DNA of 48,441 nucleotides from Anaerolineales bacterium. GTDB lineage: Bacteria > Chloroflexota > Anaerolineae > Anaerolineales > UBA11858. The notes beneath the pieces are model-generated. The model saw only the letters and a program-made list of their open reading frames with translations, searched no databases and had not been told where the DNA came from. Position 1 is the stretch's first letter, and the number at the start of each line of letters is the position of its first letter. Shown here piece by piece: positions 17,422 to 26,085 of this stretch. The position numbers were made by a program, and so were the translations under genes. The stretch spans positions 1-48,441 of the forward strand of contig JANQED010000162.1 in NCBI GenBank assembly GCA_028278545.1. Direction: 5' to 3'.

Positions 17422-18345
17422 ATGGCTGTAAAAACAATGACGCAACCGATTGCACGGCCCTCTCGACTCCAGAAGATGTGGAAGGGTGTATCCATTATCT
17501 TTGAATCACGAGTTGCAACAACTGGTATGGCGATAGTGCTTTTTTGGGTGACCCTGGCGCTTATTTCACTTTTTTGGACTCCTTATGATCCGAATGCCTC
17601 CGATTTTTTGCAAAATCAAGGACCGAGTGCGCAAAATTGGTTGGGCACAGATCATTTGGGGCGAGATCTGCTCTCAAGGCTGATGCAGGGAACCCAGGTT
17701 ATTTTGCTGAAGACGCGTTTGCCTGGGGAAGTGGACATTTCCATACCGGGTGGTGTGGCTATCTGGGGTGTGATTGGCTCACTGACTTTGGGCGCAGTTT
17801 TGGGCCTTAACGCTGGCTACCGAGGTGGTTGGTGGGATCAGATCATTATGCAGGTTCTGGATGCCCTGATCGCCTTCCCTCGCATTGTGCTCTATTTAGT
17901 GGTTATCGCTGCCTTGGGACAGGGGGACCTGGTAGTTATCCTGGCGATAACGATCACCGGGGCGCCCGGGGTGGCTCGTTTGGCCCGCAGTCTGGCTATG
18001 GACATCAAAACCCGCGATTATATCCGGGCAGCCGAGACACGTGGTGAAGGTGTCTGGTATATCATGTTTCGAGAGATATTGCCCAATGCCCGCGGACCTC
18101 TGCTGGTGGATGGCATGTTAAGAGTAGGTTATGCTATCTTTGCTATCGGCACGCTAGGTTTCCTGGGGATTGGGCTACCACCGCCCGACCCTGACTGGGG
18201 CAACATGGTCAACGAAGCCCGCAGGAATATCTTTTCCAATCAATTAGCAGTGATCTGGCCGGCAGTGGCCATCGCTTCTCTGGTGATTGGGTTAAATCTC
18301 TTTGCGGATGGGTTGCGCGAAGAGATGACCAGGTATCAGAAGTGA
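17422..18345 (+). CDS. ABC importer permease (DppC type)
   Basis: 307 residues with an N-terminal membrane helix near 33-52, the GTDHLGRDLLSRLMQG signature of DppC/OppC proteins near 70-85, and several further helices. The cytoplasmic coupling loop is ARSLAMDIKTRDYIRAAETRG. It forms the heterodimeric membrane channel with the preceding permease. The ATG has an AGGAG site and the gene is tightly spaced with its neighbours. Family members move peptides, nickel, opines or glycosides; the ligand here is unknown. Confidence 0.94.
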   Translation: MAVKTMTQPIARPSRLQKMWKGVSIIFESRVATTGMAIVLFWVTLALISLFWTPYDPNASDFLQNQGPSAQNWLGTDHLGRDLLSRLMQGTQVILLKTRLPGEVDISIPGGVAIWGVIGSLTLGAVLGLNAGYRGGWWDQIIMQVLDALIAFPRIVLYLVVIAALGQGDLVVILAITITGAPGVARLARSLAMDIKTRDYIRAAETRGEGVWYIMFREILPNARGPLLVDGMLRVGYAIFAIGTLGFLGIGLPPPDPDWGNMVNEARRNIFSNQLAVIWPAVAIASLVIGLNLFADGLREEMTRYQK

Positions 18346-18355
18346 GGAGGGCGTT

Positions 18356-20461
18356 GTGACAGAATTGAAACAAGCACCTCCCGTGTTGAAACTTGAAAAT
18401 GTAGCCGTCGCATATAAAGTGCGTGGCGGTGAAATCGAGGCCGTTCAGGATGTATCATTCGATATCATGCGCGGCGAGACCCATGGCATTGTCGGCGAAT
18501 CTGGTTGTGGAAAGAGCACTATTGCCTGGGCTGTGGTTAATTTCTTGGGAGCTAATGGATACGTAAAACGCGGCAGCATAAAGTTTCAAGGCCAGGAGCT
18601 GGTTGGTGTGACCGGAGAGGAACTTCGCCGGTTGAGGGGTGACCAGATTGCCATGGTCTACCAGGATCCTATGCAGGCCCTCAACCCCTCGATGCGTTTG
18701 GGTGACCAGATGTCTGAGGTGTTGACTGTTCACCGCGGCATGGAGCAAAAAGCGGCTGAGAAACGCTGCATTGAAATGCTGGAACGGGTTTATATGCCCG
18801 ATGCTGCCAATGTGATGAAGCGCTACCCACACCAGATTTCTGGTGGGCAGCAGCAGCGTGTTGTCATAGCTACGGCGCTGCTCAACAACCCCGCCTTGCT
18901 CCTCATGGACGAACCTACCACAGCGCTAGATGTGACCGTTGAAGCGGCGGTGTTAGACCTGATCGCTGAGCTGCGCCGGGAGTTTGATACGGCCATTATG
19001 TATATTACCCACAACCTGGGTGTTGTCGCCCGTGTGTCGACCCGTGTGGGCGTGATGTACGCAGGTGAGATGGTGGAAAGAGCCACTGTTGAGCAAATCT
19101 ACCAGAACCCTTATCATCCTTATACCCAGGGATTGATCCGCTGTGTACCCAAGTTAGGTGCCGATAAAGCCAAAAGTGTGCTTTATCCTATTCGCGGTCG
19201 GGTTCCGCCCCCCAATAATCGCCCGTTTGGCTGTGTTTTTGGCCCACGCTGTGATTATATTCAAGAGCGCTGTCGCGAGGAACGACCTCAGTTGCGTCAG
19301 ATGCCAGATGGCGCTATGGTTCGCTGCCATTTTGCTGAAGAGATTGATGCTTTACAGTGGACTCCGTCTGAAGATATTGTTCCGCCTTCTATTGAAGTCA
19401 AAGATGGTGCTGTGGAACCCATCATCTCTGTAGGTGATCTAAAGAAGTATTATGAAGTTAAGGGCAGTTCGCTTAAAGACGTGCTTGGATTTGGTGAAAA
19501 GCGACATGTCAAGGCAGTCGAAAACGCCAGCTTTGATATCCCTAAGGGTACTACGTTGGGAGTGGTTGGCGAGTCTGGTTGTGGTAAAAGCACTCTGATT
19601 AAGACCCTGATAGGGTTGGAGGATGCCACTGCTGGTGAAGCTGAATTCTTAGGCTTTGACATTACCACCAATATCTCTGAGCGTGCGAGTGAGTTGATCC
19701 AGGAATTGCAGATGGTCTTCCAGAATCCCGATTCGACCATGAACCCATCCTACACGGTTGGGCAGCAGATTGGCCGACCAATGCGGCGTTTCAATACGGT
19801 GCCTAAGGATCAAATCCGGGGTGAAGTGGTCAAGCTGCTAAAAGCGATGCGTTTAGGTGAGAACTACTTCGATCGTTTGCCGCGCCAATTGAGCGGTGGT
19901 GAGAAGCAGCGCGTGGGGATTGCCCGTGCCTTGGCTAGCTACCCCGATTTAGTCCTGTGCGATGAGCCGGTCAGCGCTTTGGATGTTTCGGTTCAAGCGG
20001 CCATACTCAATTTGTTGTTAGAAGTACAGCAAGAATTTAACACCACGTTGATATTCATCGCACACGATTTGAGCGTTGTTCGCTTTTTCTCCGATCAAGT
20101 TGCTGTGATGTATCTTGGGCAGATCATGGAAATTGGCCCCGCAGAAGCTATCTATGCACCACCCTATCATCCTTACTCAGAAGCTTTGCTTTCAGCAGTG
20201 CCAATCCCTGATCCGACAGCCGTGCAAAAACATATCCGTCTTGAAGGCAATGTGCCCAGCGCCATCAACCCTCCCAGTGGATGCCGTTTCCATACACGCT
20301 GTCCTCGAAAAGATCTGCTCCCGGACGGTGGCAAAATCTGTGAAGTGGAAATTCCGCCTTGGCGTGAAGCTGTGCAAGGCCATCGTATTTTCTGTCATCT
20401 GCCTCTAGAAACGTTACGCACCTTTGATCCAGTAATTACTCAATCAACGGAGGGATCTTAG
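18356..20461 (+). CDS. Fused double ABC ATPase (DppD-DppF type)
   Basis: 701 residues holding two complete nucleotide-binding domains, equivalent to separate DppD and DppF subunits. Both have a Walker A of GESGCGKST (near residues 47 and 400). The signature helices read ISGGQQQR and LSGGEKQR, and the Walker B segments LLMDEP and VLCDEP. Each half ends in the oligopeptide-transporter C-terminal extension with a cysteine-rich motif (CVFGPRCDYIQERC and CRFHTRCP). It powers the importer formed with the two upstream permeases. The GTG start follows a GGAGGG site 10 bases after the previous stop. Confidence 0.95.
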   Translation: MTELKQAPPVLKLENVAVAYKVRGGEIEAVQDVSFDIMRGETHGIVGESGCGKSTIAWAVVNFLGANGYVKRGSIKFQGQELVGVTGEELRRLRGDQIAMVYQDPMQALNPSMRLGDQMSEVLTVHRGMEQKAAEKRCIEMLERVYMPDAANVMKRYPHQISGGQQQRVVIATALLNNPALLLMDEPTTALDVTVEAAVLDLIAELRREFDTAIMYITHNLGVVARVSTRVGVMYAGEMVERATVEQIYQNPYHPYTQGLIRCVPKLGADKAKSVLYPIRGRVPPPNNRPFGCVFGPRCDYIQERCREERPQLRQMPDGAMVRCHFAEEIDALQWTPSEDIVPPSIEVKDGAVEPIISVGDLKKYYEVKGSSLKDVLGFGEKRHVKAVENASFDIPKGTTLGVVGESGCGKSTLIKTLIGLEDATAGEAEFLGFDITTNISERASELIQELQMVFQNPDSTMNPSYTVGQQIGRPMRRFNTVPKDQIRGEVVKLLKAMRLGENYFDRLPRQLSGGEKQRVGIARALASYPDLVLCDEPVSALDVSVQAAILNLLLEVQQEFNTTLIFIAHDLSVVRFFSDQVAVMYLGQIMEIGPAEAIYAPPYHPYSEALLSAVPIPDPTAVQKHIRLEGNVPSAINPPSGCRFHTRCPRKDLLPDGGKICEVEIPPWREAVQGHRIFCHLPLETLRTFDPVITQSTEGS

Positions 20462-20463
20462 CC

Positions 20464-21120
20464 ATGTTAGTAAAAGATTATATGATGAGACATCCCATCA
20501 TGATTTCACCCGAGACTCCTGCTGCTGAAGCTCAACAACTCATGATTGAAAACAATGTGCGGCATTTACCCGTTGTCGGTGATGGCAAACGGATCTTGGG
20601 CTTGATAACCCGAAATAAGTTACGAGTTCCTCCAACCGATCTTGGTAGTCTGAATGTTTGGGAAATCAGTCGCCTTTTGTCTGATCTAAAAGTAAAAGAC
20701 ATGATGGTCAAACACAAAGACTTGATCACGATTGGACCTGATGAAACATTGGAATGTGCGGCCCAGATGATGATCAAAAGTAAGGTGGGTTGTCTTCCAG
20801 TTGTAGAAGATGAGATTGTTGTTGGCATCATCACTGAAGTGGATATGCTTGCTGAGTTATCTGATCTGTTGGGCGGCACTGTAGCTGGCGTACGAGTTAC
20901 GATGCGTGTTCCAGATAAAGTTGGTGAATATGCCAAGATTACCAGCGCGATTGCTTCACAAGGTTGGGGAATTTACACCAGTGGTGGGGTTCCATCGCCA
21001 AAGCAGCCGGGATTCTGGGATGTGGTAATCAAGGTGCGCAACGTTTCGAAAGATGACTTAATCCCTGTGCTGGAATCGATTGAAGGGCAAGAAGTGGTTG
21101 ACATACGCGAGGATCTATAA
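20464..21120 (+). CDS. Tandem CBS-domain protein with C-terminal ACT-like domain
   Basis: 218 residues starting two bases after the ATPase stop, so co-translated with it. Two CBS motifs fill residues ~1-130 (first around MRHPIMISPETPA, second around MVKHKDLITIGPDE). An ACT-like segment follows at ~140-215 (VRVTMRVPDKVGEY). CBS pairs bind adenine nucleotides and ACT domains bind amino acids, so this is a likely energy- or ligand-sensing subunit. CBS domains gate osmolyte importers such as OpuA, which makes control of the adjacent importer a reasonable guess. No catalytic domain or DNA-binding domain is present. Confidence 0.88.
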   Translation: MLVKDYMMRHPIMISPETPAAEAQQLMIENNVRHLPVVGDGKRILGLITRNKLRVPPTDLGSLNVWEISRLLSDLKVKDMMVKHKDLITIGPDETLECAAQMMIKSKVGCLPVVEDEIVVGIITEVDMLAELSDLLGGTVAGVRVTMRVPDKVGEYAKITSAIASQGWGIYTSGGVPSPKQPGFWDVVIKVRNVSKDDLIPVLESIEGQEVVDIREDL

Positions 21121-21150
21121 GACTAACTTGCTTCTTTTATCCCAAATGCC

Positions 21151-21180
21151 AGCCTTGCCGGGTGCTTTCCTGGCAAGGCT
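21151..21180 (+). terminator. Stem-loop after the CBS gene
   Basis: AGCCTTGCC (21151-21159) pairs with GGCAAGGCT (21172-21180). There is no U-run, so it is a partial terminator or processing site between the importer genes and the following MttB gene. Confidence 0.5.
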
Positions 21181-21240
21181 GTTGCGTGCAATAAAATTAG
21201 ATATATAAAACGTAAAGCGTGATTTCAGGAGGACTTCCGC

Positions 21241-22692
21241 ATGACCCAAATCCGAATCAATGATGTAGCTTATGGGGGCGTGCAGTATGCGCGTATCTCA
21301 CCTGATCAGTGCCAAAAGATACACAACGCCAGCCTTGAAATCCTGGCTCGGACCGGGGCAAGGCTCTATGATCAAGAAGCGATTGACTTGTTGAAGAAGG
21401 CCGGCGCCTCTGTATCTGAAGGCAACCGAGTGCGCATCCCTGCGGGGTTGGTGGAGAAGGCGTTCAGTACAGTGCCCAAACGAGTGACTCTCTATGATCA
21501 AAATGGGGAGGCGGCCATGTTTTTGGAAGAGGGGCGTTGTTATTATGGCACTGGCTCCGATTGCCTTCACATCGTCGATCACCGCACGGGAGAGAGACGC
21601 GATCCCGTGCTCCAGGATGTTGTCGAGGGGATGCGCGTCTGTGATGCCTTGCAGAACATAGATTTTGTCATGTCCATGTTCCTGCCCACTGATGTGCATG
21701 AGATGGTCAGCGACCGTTATCAAATGGAGGCCATGCTTCACAATACGACCAAACCGATTGTCTATGTCACCAACGAATTTTCTGGTTGTGTGGATGCTGT
21801 CGAGATGGCTGAAGTCGTCGCCGGGGGAGCGGAAGAACTGAAACTGCGACCGTTTGCGGCTTGTTATATCAACGTAACCACGGGTCTGCAGCACAACGAA
21901 GAAGCATTACAGAAACTGCTTTTCCTGGCAGAGAAGGGTCTGCCCGCTTTATATATCCCCGTGAGCATCGCTGGGATCAGCGGTCCGATTACGCCAGCAG
22001 GCAGCGTTGCCCTGGTCAATGCAGGGGTGCTGGTTGGCTTAGTGCTTTCGCAACTGAAACGCGAAGGTGCACCATTCATCACTTCTGCCATGAGCGGTGG
22101 GTCCCTGGATATGAAGACGATGGTCAGCCCGTATAGCGAACCCGATCAGCGCGGTGTTCCCCATGCTTTGGCGCACCATTACAATTTGCCCATGTTTGGC
22201 TTGGGAGGATGCAGTGATTCTAAGTTGGTAGATCAGCAAGCCGCGGCTGAGGCCGCGCTGACCATGATGGCTGAGACCCTGGGGGGTGCGAACTTGATCC
22301 ATGACCTTGGATATCTGGAATCGGGCCTGTGTGGCTCCCTGGCGCAATTGGTGACCTGCAACGAAATCGCTGGTTGGATAGAGTACAACTTGGCGCCCGT
22401 CGATGTCACCGATGAAGCCCTGGCTCTTGATTTGATCGACCGGGAAGGCCCTGATGGTCAATTCCTTGACAGCGACCACACCATGACAAACTTCCGTAAG
22501 CGCTGGTACCCTGAAGTTTTCGACCGAGGCAACTACGACCAATGGCAGGCCGAGGGAGGGTTGAGTCTGGGAGAACGAGCCGCAGCGAGGGTGGAGAAGA
22601 TCCTGGCGGAACATCAACCCCAGCCCTTGCCAGAAGATGTTGCCAAAAAGATCAAGGCCATCGTCGAAAGGGCGGAGAAGAGTTTTAAGTAG
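21241..22692 (+). CDS. MttB-family (non-pyrrolysine) corrinoid methyltransferase linked to ABC importer
   Basis: 483 residues from an ATG with AGGAGG at ideal spacing. All canonical motifs are present: GTGSD, GCSDSK, NLIHDLGY, DHTMTNFRKRWYP and the C-terminal AEHQPQPLPEDV. There is no internal amber codon. It sits behind the family 5 ABC importer and its CBS protein, the clearest transport link for any methyltransferase in the window. A perfect terminator follows at 22723, so the corrinoid gene at 24384 belongs to the next unit but could still serve it. Confidence 0.95.
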   Translation: MTQIRINDVAYGGVQYARISPDQCQKIHNASLEILARTGARLYDQEAIDLLKKAGASVSEGNRVRIPAGLVEKAFSTVPKRVTLYDQNGEAAMFLEEGRCYYGTGSDCLHIVDHRTGERRDPVLQDVVEGMRVCDALQNIDFVMSMFLPTDVHEMVSDRYQMEAMLHNTTKPIVYVTNEFSGCVDAVEMAEVVAGGAEELKLRPFAACYINVTTGLQHNEEALQKLLFLAEKGLPALYIPVSIAGISGPITPAGSVALVNAGVLVGLVLSQLKREGAPFITSAMSGGSLDMKTMVSPYSEPDQRGVPHALAHHYNLPMFGLGGCSDSKLVDQQAAAEAALTMMAETLGGANLIHDLGYLESGLCGSLAQLVTCNEIAGWIEYNLAPVDVTDEALALDLIDREGPDGQFLDSDHTMTNFRKRWYPEVFDRGNYDQWQAEGGLSLGERAAARVEKILAEHQPQPLPEDVAKKIKAIVERAEKSFK

Positions 22693-22722
22693 GCTAAAAC
22701 TGCCCGGTTTCTCCTAAAGATA

Positions 22723-22755
22723 CCCCAAGTGCTTTCAACTGCCTTGGGGTTTTGA
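22723..22755 (+). terminator. Rho-independent terminator
   Basis: CCCCAAG (22723-22729) pairs with CTTGGGG (22743-22749) and is followed by a T-rich tract. It ends the importer-MttB operon. Confidence 0.8.
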
Positions 22756-22759
22756 TTTG

Positions 22760-22828
22760 GACTTCCGAGATTTGTTGTCACAAACGCACGAATATGAGAG
22801 AATTTCGGAAGTCTTTTTCAAACGATTG
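22760..22828 (+). repeat. Inverted repeat with T-run, containing one copy of a 25-bp dispersed repeat
   Basis: GACTTCCGA (22760-22768) is the reverse complement of TCGGAAGTC (22805-22813), which is followed by five T's, a second terminator-like structure. Bases 22804-22828 also occur without mismatch, in opposite orientation, at 35797-35821. Confidence 0.65.
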
Positions 22829-22888
22829 TCCGAAACCTACTTATAATTTTCTTTACCACAAAACACTTTGCCTACAGGAGACATAAGA

Positions 22889-24352
22889 ATGCGACCCAAA
22901 CTGAATATTCTCAGCGACCAATCGGTGGAGCAGATCATCGCCGAGGGATTCGAACTATTGATGAACCCTGGCGTGAGAGTCCACAACGACGAGGCTCTGA
23001 AGTTGCTCGCTGATGCGGGTGCCCAGGTGGACTTTGAGACCCAGATCGCGCACATCCCTGAATCCATCGCTTGGCGGGCATTGGAGACTCGTCCCTCTGA
23101 GTTCTATCTTTATAATTTGGATGGCGAGAGGGTTGTCCACTATGGCGGTGACAGTGTGCAGTTTGATCCGGGTTCGGCAGCCATCAATGTCCTCGATAGC
23201 GAGACGCAGGAGCAGCGTCAGCCGCTGACGGCTGACTTTGTCAAGTTCGTCAAATTAGTCGAAACCATCCCACAACTGGATGCCCAGAGCACGGCAATGA
23301 TTTGTGTCGATGTGCCGGAGGAGATCGGCGACCTTTATCGTCTTTATCTGGCTTTGAACTTCATGCGCAAGCCGATCATCACCGGCGCTTTCCGCAAAGA
23401 CACCTGGTGGACGATGAAAGATATGCTGGTTGCCATGGTGGGGAGCGAGGCAGCGCTTGCTGAAAAGCCAATCGCCGTCTTTGACGTCTGTCCTTCGCCC
23501 CCCTTACTGTGGAGCGACCTGACCTGCCAAAATATGATTGACAGTGCCCGCCATGGCATTCCATCCGAACTGGTTTCGATGCCACTGGCTGGGGCTACGT
23601 CGCCGGTCACATTGGCTGCGGCGGTGGTACAACATACAGCCGAGTGTCTGAGCGGCGTGACTATCTGCCAGTTGGCCCAGGAAGGTGCGCCCATCGTCTG
23701 GGGGGGCTCTCCGGCTGCCTTTGATATGCGTGAAGGCACCACGCCCATGGGGGCCGTCGGCACATGGATGATAGACTGCGCTTACACCCAGGTAGGAAAG
23801 GCGTTGGGAATGCCGACCCATGCTTATTTGGGGATGACCGATGCTAAGATCGTAGACGCCCAGTGCGGCTTAGAGTCTTCTGGGGGCGCGCTTATGGCTG
23901 CCCTGGCTGGGGTCAACATGGTGTCGGGGGCGGGGATGATGGATTTCGAGAGCTGTCAGAGCTATGAAAAACTGGTCATCGACGCTGAGATCATTGGCAT
24001 GGCCAAACGCTTGATCGGTGGAATCGAAGCTCGTGATAACCCCATCGCTCTGGGTCTCATGCAAAAGTTAGGGCATCGGGCCGATTATCTGGCCCAACCT
24101 CACACACTCAAGTGGTTTGATAAGGAGCTGTACCTTCCCTCAGCGGTGATCGATCGCGGTTCTCTTGACAGTTGGAAGAGGAAAGGCGCCAAGACCGCTT
24201 GGGAGAGAGCCCAGGATCGCGTGGATGAATTGTTGGCGACTTATCAACCATCGCCCATCTCAGATGACTTGCGTGCTGAACTCCGGGAGATAGCCACCAG
24301 CGCAGCGAACAAATTTGGGATGGACGAACTTCCTCCATTACCACTGGAATAA
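22889..24352 (+). CDS. Divergent MttB-family methyltransferase-like protein
   Basis: 487 residues from the ATG at 22889, which has a CAGGAG site; an in-frame TTG seven codons upstream is less likely. It aligns with the MttB family over its length, but the GxGSD segment reads DPGSAAIN and the LIHDVGY segment reads NMVSGAGMM. GMTDAK and a C-terminal PHTLKWFDKEL region are kept. It therefore groups with the gene at 2276-3703 as a motif-divergent type. It forms a two-gene unit with the corrinoid protein 31 bases downstream, so a true methyl transfer role is likely. A TATAAT at 22842-22847 may be its -10. Confidence 0.92.
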   Translation: MRPKLNILSDQSVEQIIAEGFELLMNPGVRVHNDEALKLLADAGAQVDFETQIAHIPESIAWRALETRPSEFYLYNLDGERVVHYGGDSVQFDPGSAAINVLDSETQEQRQPLTADFVKFVKLVETIPQLDAQSTAMICVDVPEEIGDLYRLYLALNFMRKPIITGAFRKDTWWTMKDMLVAMVGSEAALAEKPIAVFDVCPSPPLLWSDLTCQNMIDSARHGIPSELVSMPLAGATSPVTLAAAVVQHTAECLSGVTICQLAQEGAPIVWGGSPAAFDMREGTTPMGAVGTWMIDCAYTQVGKALGMPTHAYLGMTDAKIVDAQCGLESSGGALMAALAGVNMVSGAGMMDFESCQSYEKLVIDAEIIGMAKRLIGGIEARDNPIALGLMQKLGHRADYLAQPHTLKWFDKELYLPSAVIDRGSLDSWKRKGAKTAWERAQDRVDELLATYQPSPISDDLRAELREIATSAANKFGMDELPPLPLE

Positions 24353-24383
24353 CGAACAGTTTCCACTCCAAGGAGAATATGAT

Positions 24384-25028
24384 ATGTCAGGCGAATTGTT
24401 GAACAAGATCACCCTCAGTATCGTTGAAGGCAGGCCGGATGAAGCAGTAGATTTGACCCGCCAGGCGCTCGCTGACGGCCTGGAGCCTTTGACGATCATC
24501 GACGAAGGATTGACAGCCGGGATGAACATCGTTGGCGACAAGTTCCAGACCGGTGAGTACTACTTGCCTCACCTGATCATTGCTGCGAGTGGCATGCAGC
24601 AAGCCATGGAGTTGCTGGAGCCAGAGCTGAAAGCCAGGCAGCAGGCCGCAGAATCGGCCGGTGTGGTGGTGATAGGCTCGGTTGCAGGGGATATCCACGA
24701 GATCGGAAAGTCCCTGGTTGGCACGATGATGTCGGCCAGTGGTTTCCAGGTCTATGATTTAGGGGTGGATGTATCAACGGAGGCTTTCGTCGCCAAGGTC
24801 AAAGAAACCGGGGCCGATATTCTGGGATTATCCGCATTGCTGACCACGACAATGACCGTGCAACGGCAGGTGGTCCGCGAATTAGAAGAGGCGGGCATCC
24901 GCGATCAGGTGAAGGTGATGATCGGCGGCGCACCGATCAGCCAGGAATGGGCTGAAACCATCGCTGCCGATGGCTACGCTGAGGATGCCGTGGGGGCGGT
25001 TGAACTAGCCAAACAAATGGTCGCGTAA
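24384..25028 (+). CDS. Corrinoid (B12-binding) methyltransferase partner protein
   Basis: 214 residues, the usual length for MtbC/MttC-type proteins. The helical cap domain occupies residues 1-90 and the cobalamin domain ~93-214, with the base-off motif D103-I-H105-E-I-G108. His105 would be the lower ligand to cobalt. The later SALLTTTMTVQR and MIGGAPIS segments are typical. The ATG at 24384 follows AAGGAG; longer frames run into the upstream gene. It would accept the methyl group from MttB enzymes and present it to a tetrahydrofolate methyltransferase, which is not encoded in this window. Confidence 0.96.
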   Translation: MSGELLNKITLSIVEGRPDEAVDLTRQALADGLEPLTIIDEGLTAGMNIVGDKFQTGEYYLPHLIIAASGMQQAMELLEPELKARQQAAESAGVVVIGSVAGDIHEIGKSLVGTMMSASGFQVYDLGVDVSTEAFVAKVKETGADILGLSALLTTTMTVQRQVVRELEEAGIRDQVKVMIGGAPISQEWAETIAADGYAEDAVGAVELAKQMVA

Positions 25029-25056
25029 TCGATTAGCTGGGGCGGGAAATAGCCGA

Positions 25057-25116
25057 GAAACCCGGGTTTTTACCCCTCTTAGGGGGAGCTTGACGAGAAA
25101 TCCGGGTTTCTTTTTT
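25057..25116 (+). terminator. Branched terminator between convergent genes
   Basis: GAAACCCGG (25057-25065) pairs with CCGGGTTTC (25102-25110), followed by six T's. An inner CCCCT/AGGGG hairpin (25073-25077 with 25081-25085) lies inside. The outer arms sit in a direct repeat, GAGAAACCCGGGTTT and GAGAAATCCGGGTTT. It probably serves both strands. Confidence 0.8.
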
Positions 25117-26044
25117 ACAATAATCCTTGAACTAGCGTTACCGTGACAGGTATCGTGACAAAAGCCAGGCCAGTTTGAGTGGTGATGATCGCTGCCATAA
25201 GAGCCGAGTCCCCACCCATCTGCCGGGCCAGGGCGTAGGATGAGGCCGCGGTGGGTATGGCACCGACTAACACCGCCACCAACGTTGCCAGCTCGGCCAG
25301 TCCAAGCGCCCGGGCGAGTATCAGGATCACCCCTGGAAAGACCAACATTTTCCCGGTGAAAGCCAGCAACATGGGGGTAGCCGCTCCCGCCATGGCACGT
25401 AAACGGATATTGGCACCGATACACAGCAAGACCACCGGCAAAGCCGCGCCGCCTAAGATTTCTGTGATGTCGTGAACGACGGGGATTTCGCCGACTTGAG
25501 CCAGATTTACCGAAAGCCCAATTAGTACTGAGACGAGTATTGGGTTCCTGATCAGATCACGCAGTATCGCGCGAACAATGTTCCTTTGCTTTCTCCCCTG
25601 AAGGATTGCTGCCATCAAAGAAACAACGACGATATTGGTGACGGGGATCAAAATCGCTGCAATGAGCGTTGCTAACGACAATCCTTGGTTGCCGAATAGT
25701 CGTTCAGCCATCGCCAGGGCAATAAAAGCGTTGTGTCTGGCAGACCCCTGCAACACCGAACTTGTTACCGCGTGATCTAATTTGGCAAGCCGTGCAGTGA
25801 CTAAGGAAAACACCACCGCGCAGGCAAACCCGCCTGGGATCACGATGGCATAAGAGCCAATCAGCGCGCCGGACAGCTCAATCGTCGAGGTTTTGAAAAA
25901 AAGCAGTGCCGGGAATAAAACCCAGTAGACGAGTTTGTCGTTCAGGTTCCAGAACTCGACGCTGGGGATACCTTTGCGCCACAATAAGTGCCCCAATACG
26001 ATCAGCGCGAAGATAGGGGCGATCGACAAGAAGATATCAAGCAT
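25115..26044 (-). CDS. AEC-family membrane transporter (auxin efflux carrier type)
   Basis: 309 residues with about ten hydrophobic segments, arranged as two five-helix halves as in AEC/malonate-type carriers. The N-terminal half contains VYWVLFPALLFFK and the C-terminal half the ICIGAN-like segment VVLLCIGANIRLRAM. Family members move organic acids such as malate or malonate, and some move other anions. It is the last gene of an operon with an IclR regulator and an MttB methyltransferase, so it probably moves a related substrate or product. Direction of transport cannot be told. Confidence 0.88.
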   Translation of the reverse strand: MLDIFLSIAPIFALIVLGHLLWRKGIPSVEFWNLNDKLVYWVLFPALLFFKTSTIELSGALIGSYAIVIPGGFACAVVFSLVTARLAKLDHAVTSSVLQGSARHNAFIALAMAERLFGNQGLSLATLIAAILIPVTNIVVVSLMAAILQGRKQRNIVRAILRDLIRNPILVSVLIGLSVNLAQVGEIPVVHDITEILGGAALPVVLLCIGANIRLRAMAGAATPMLLAFTGKMLVFPGVILILARALGLAELATLVAVLVGAIPTAASSYALARQMGGDSALMAAIITTQTGLAFVTIPVTVTLVQGLL

Positions 26045-26085
26045 GGTTGTAGGTTATATGTCTGTGCAAGTGCCCAATAGCGCCA

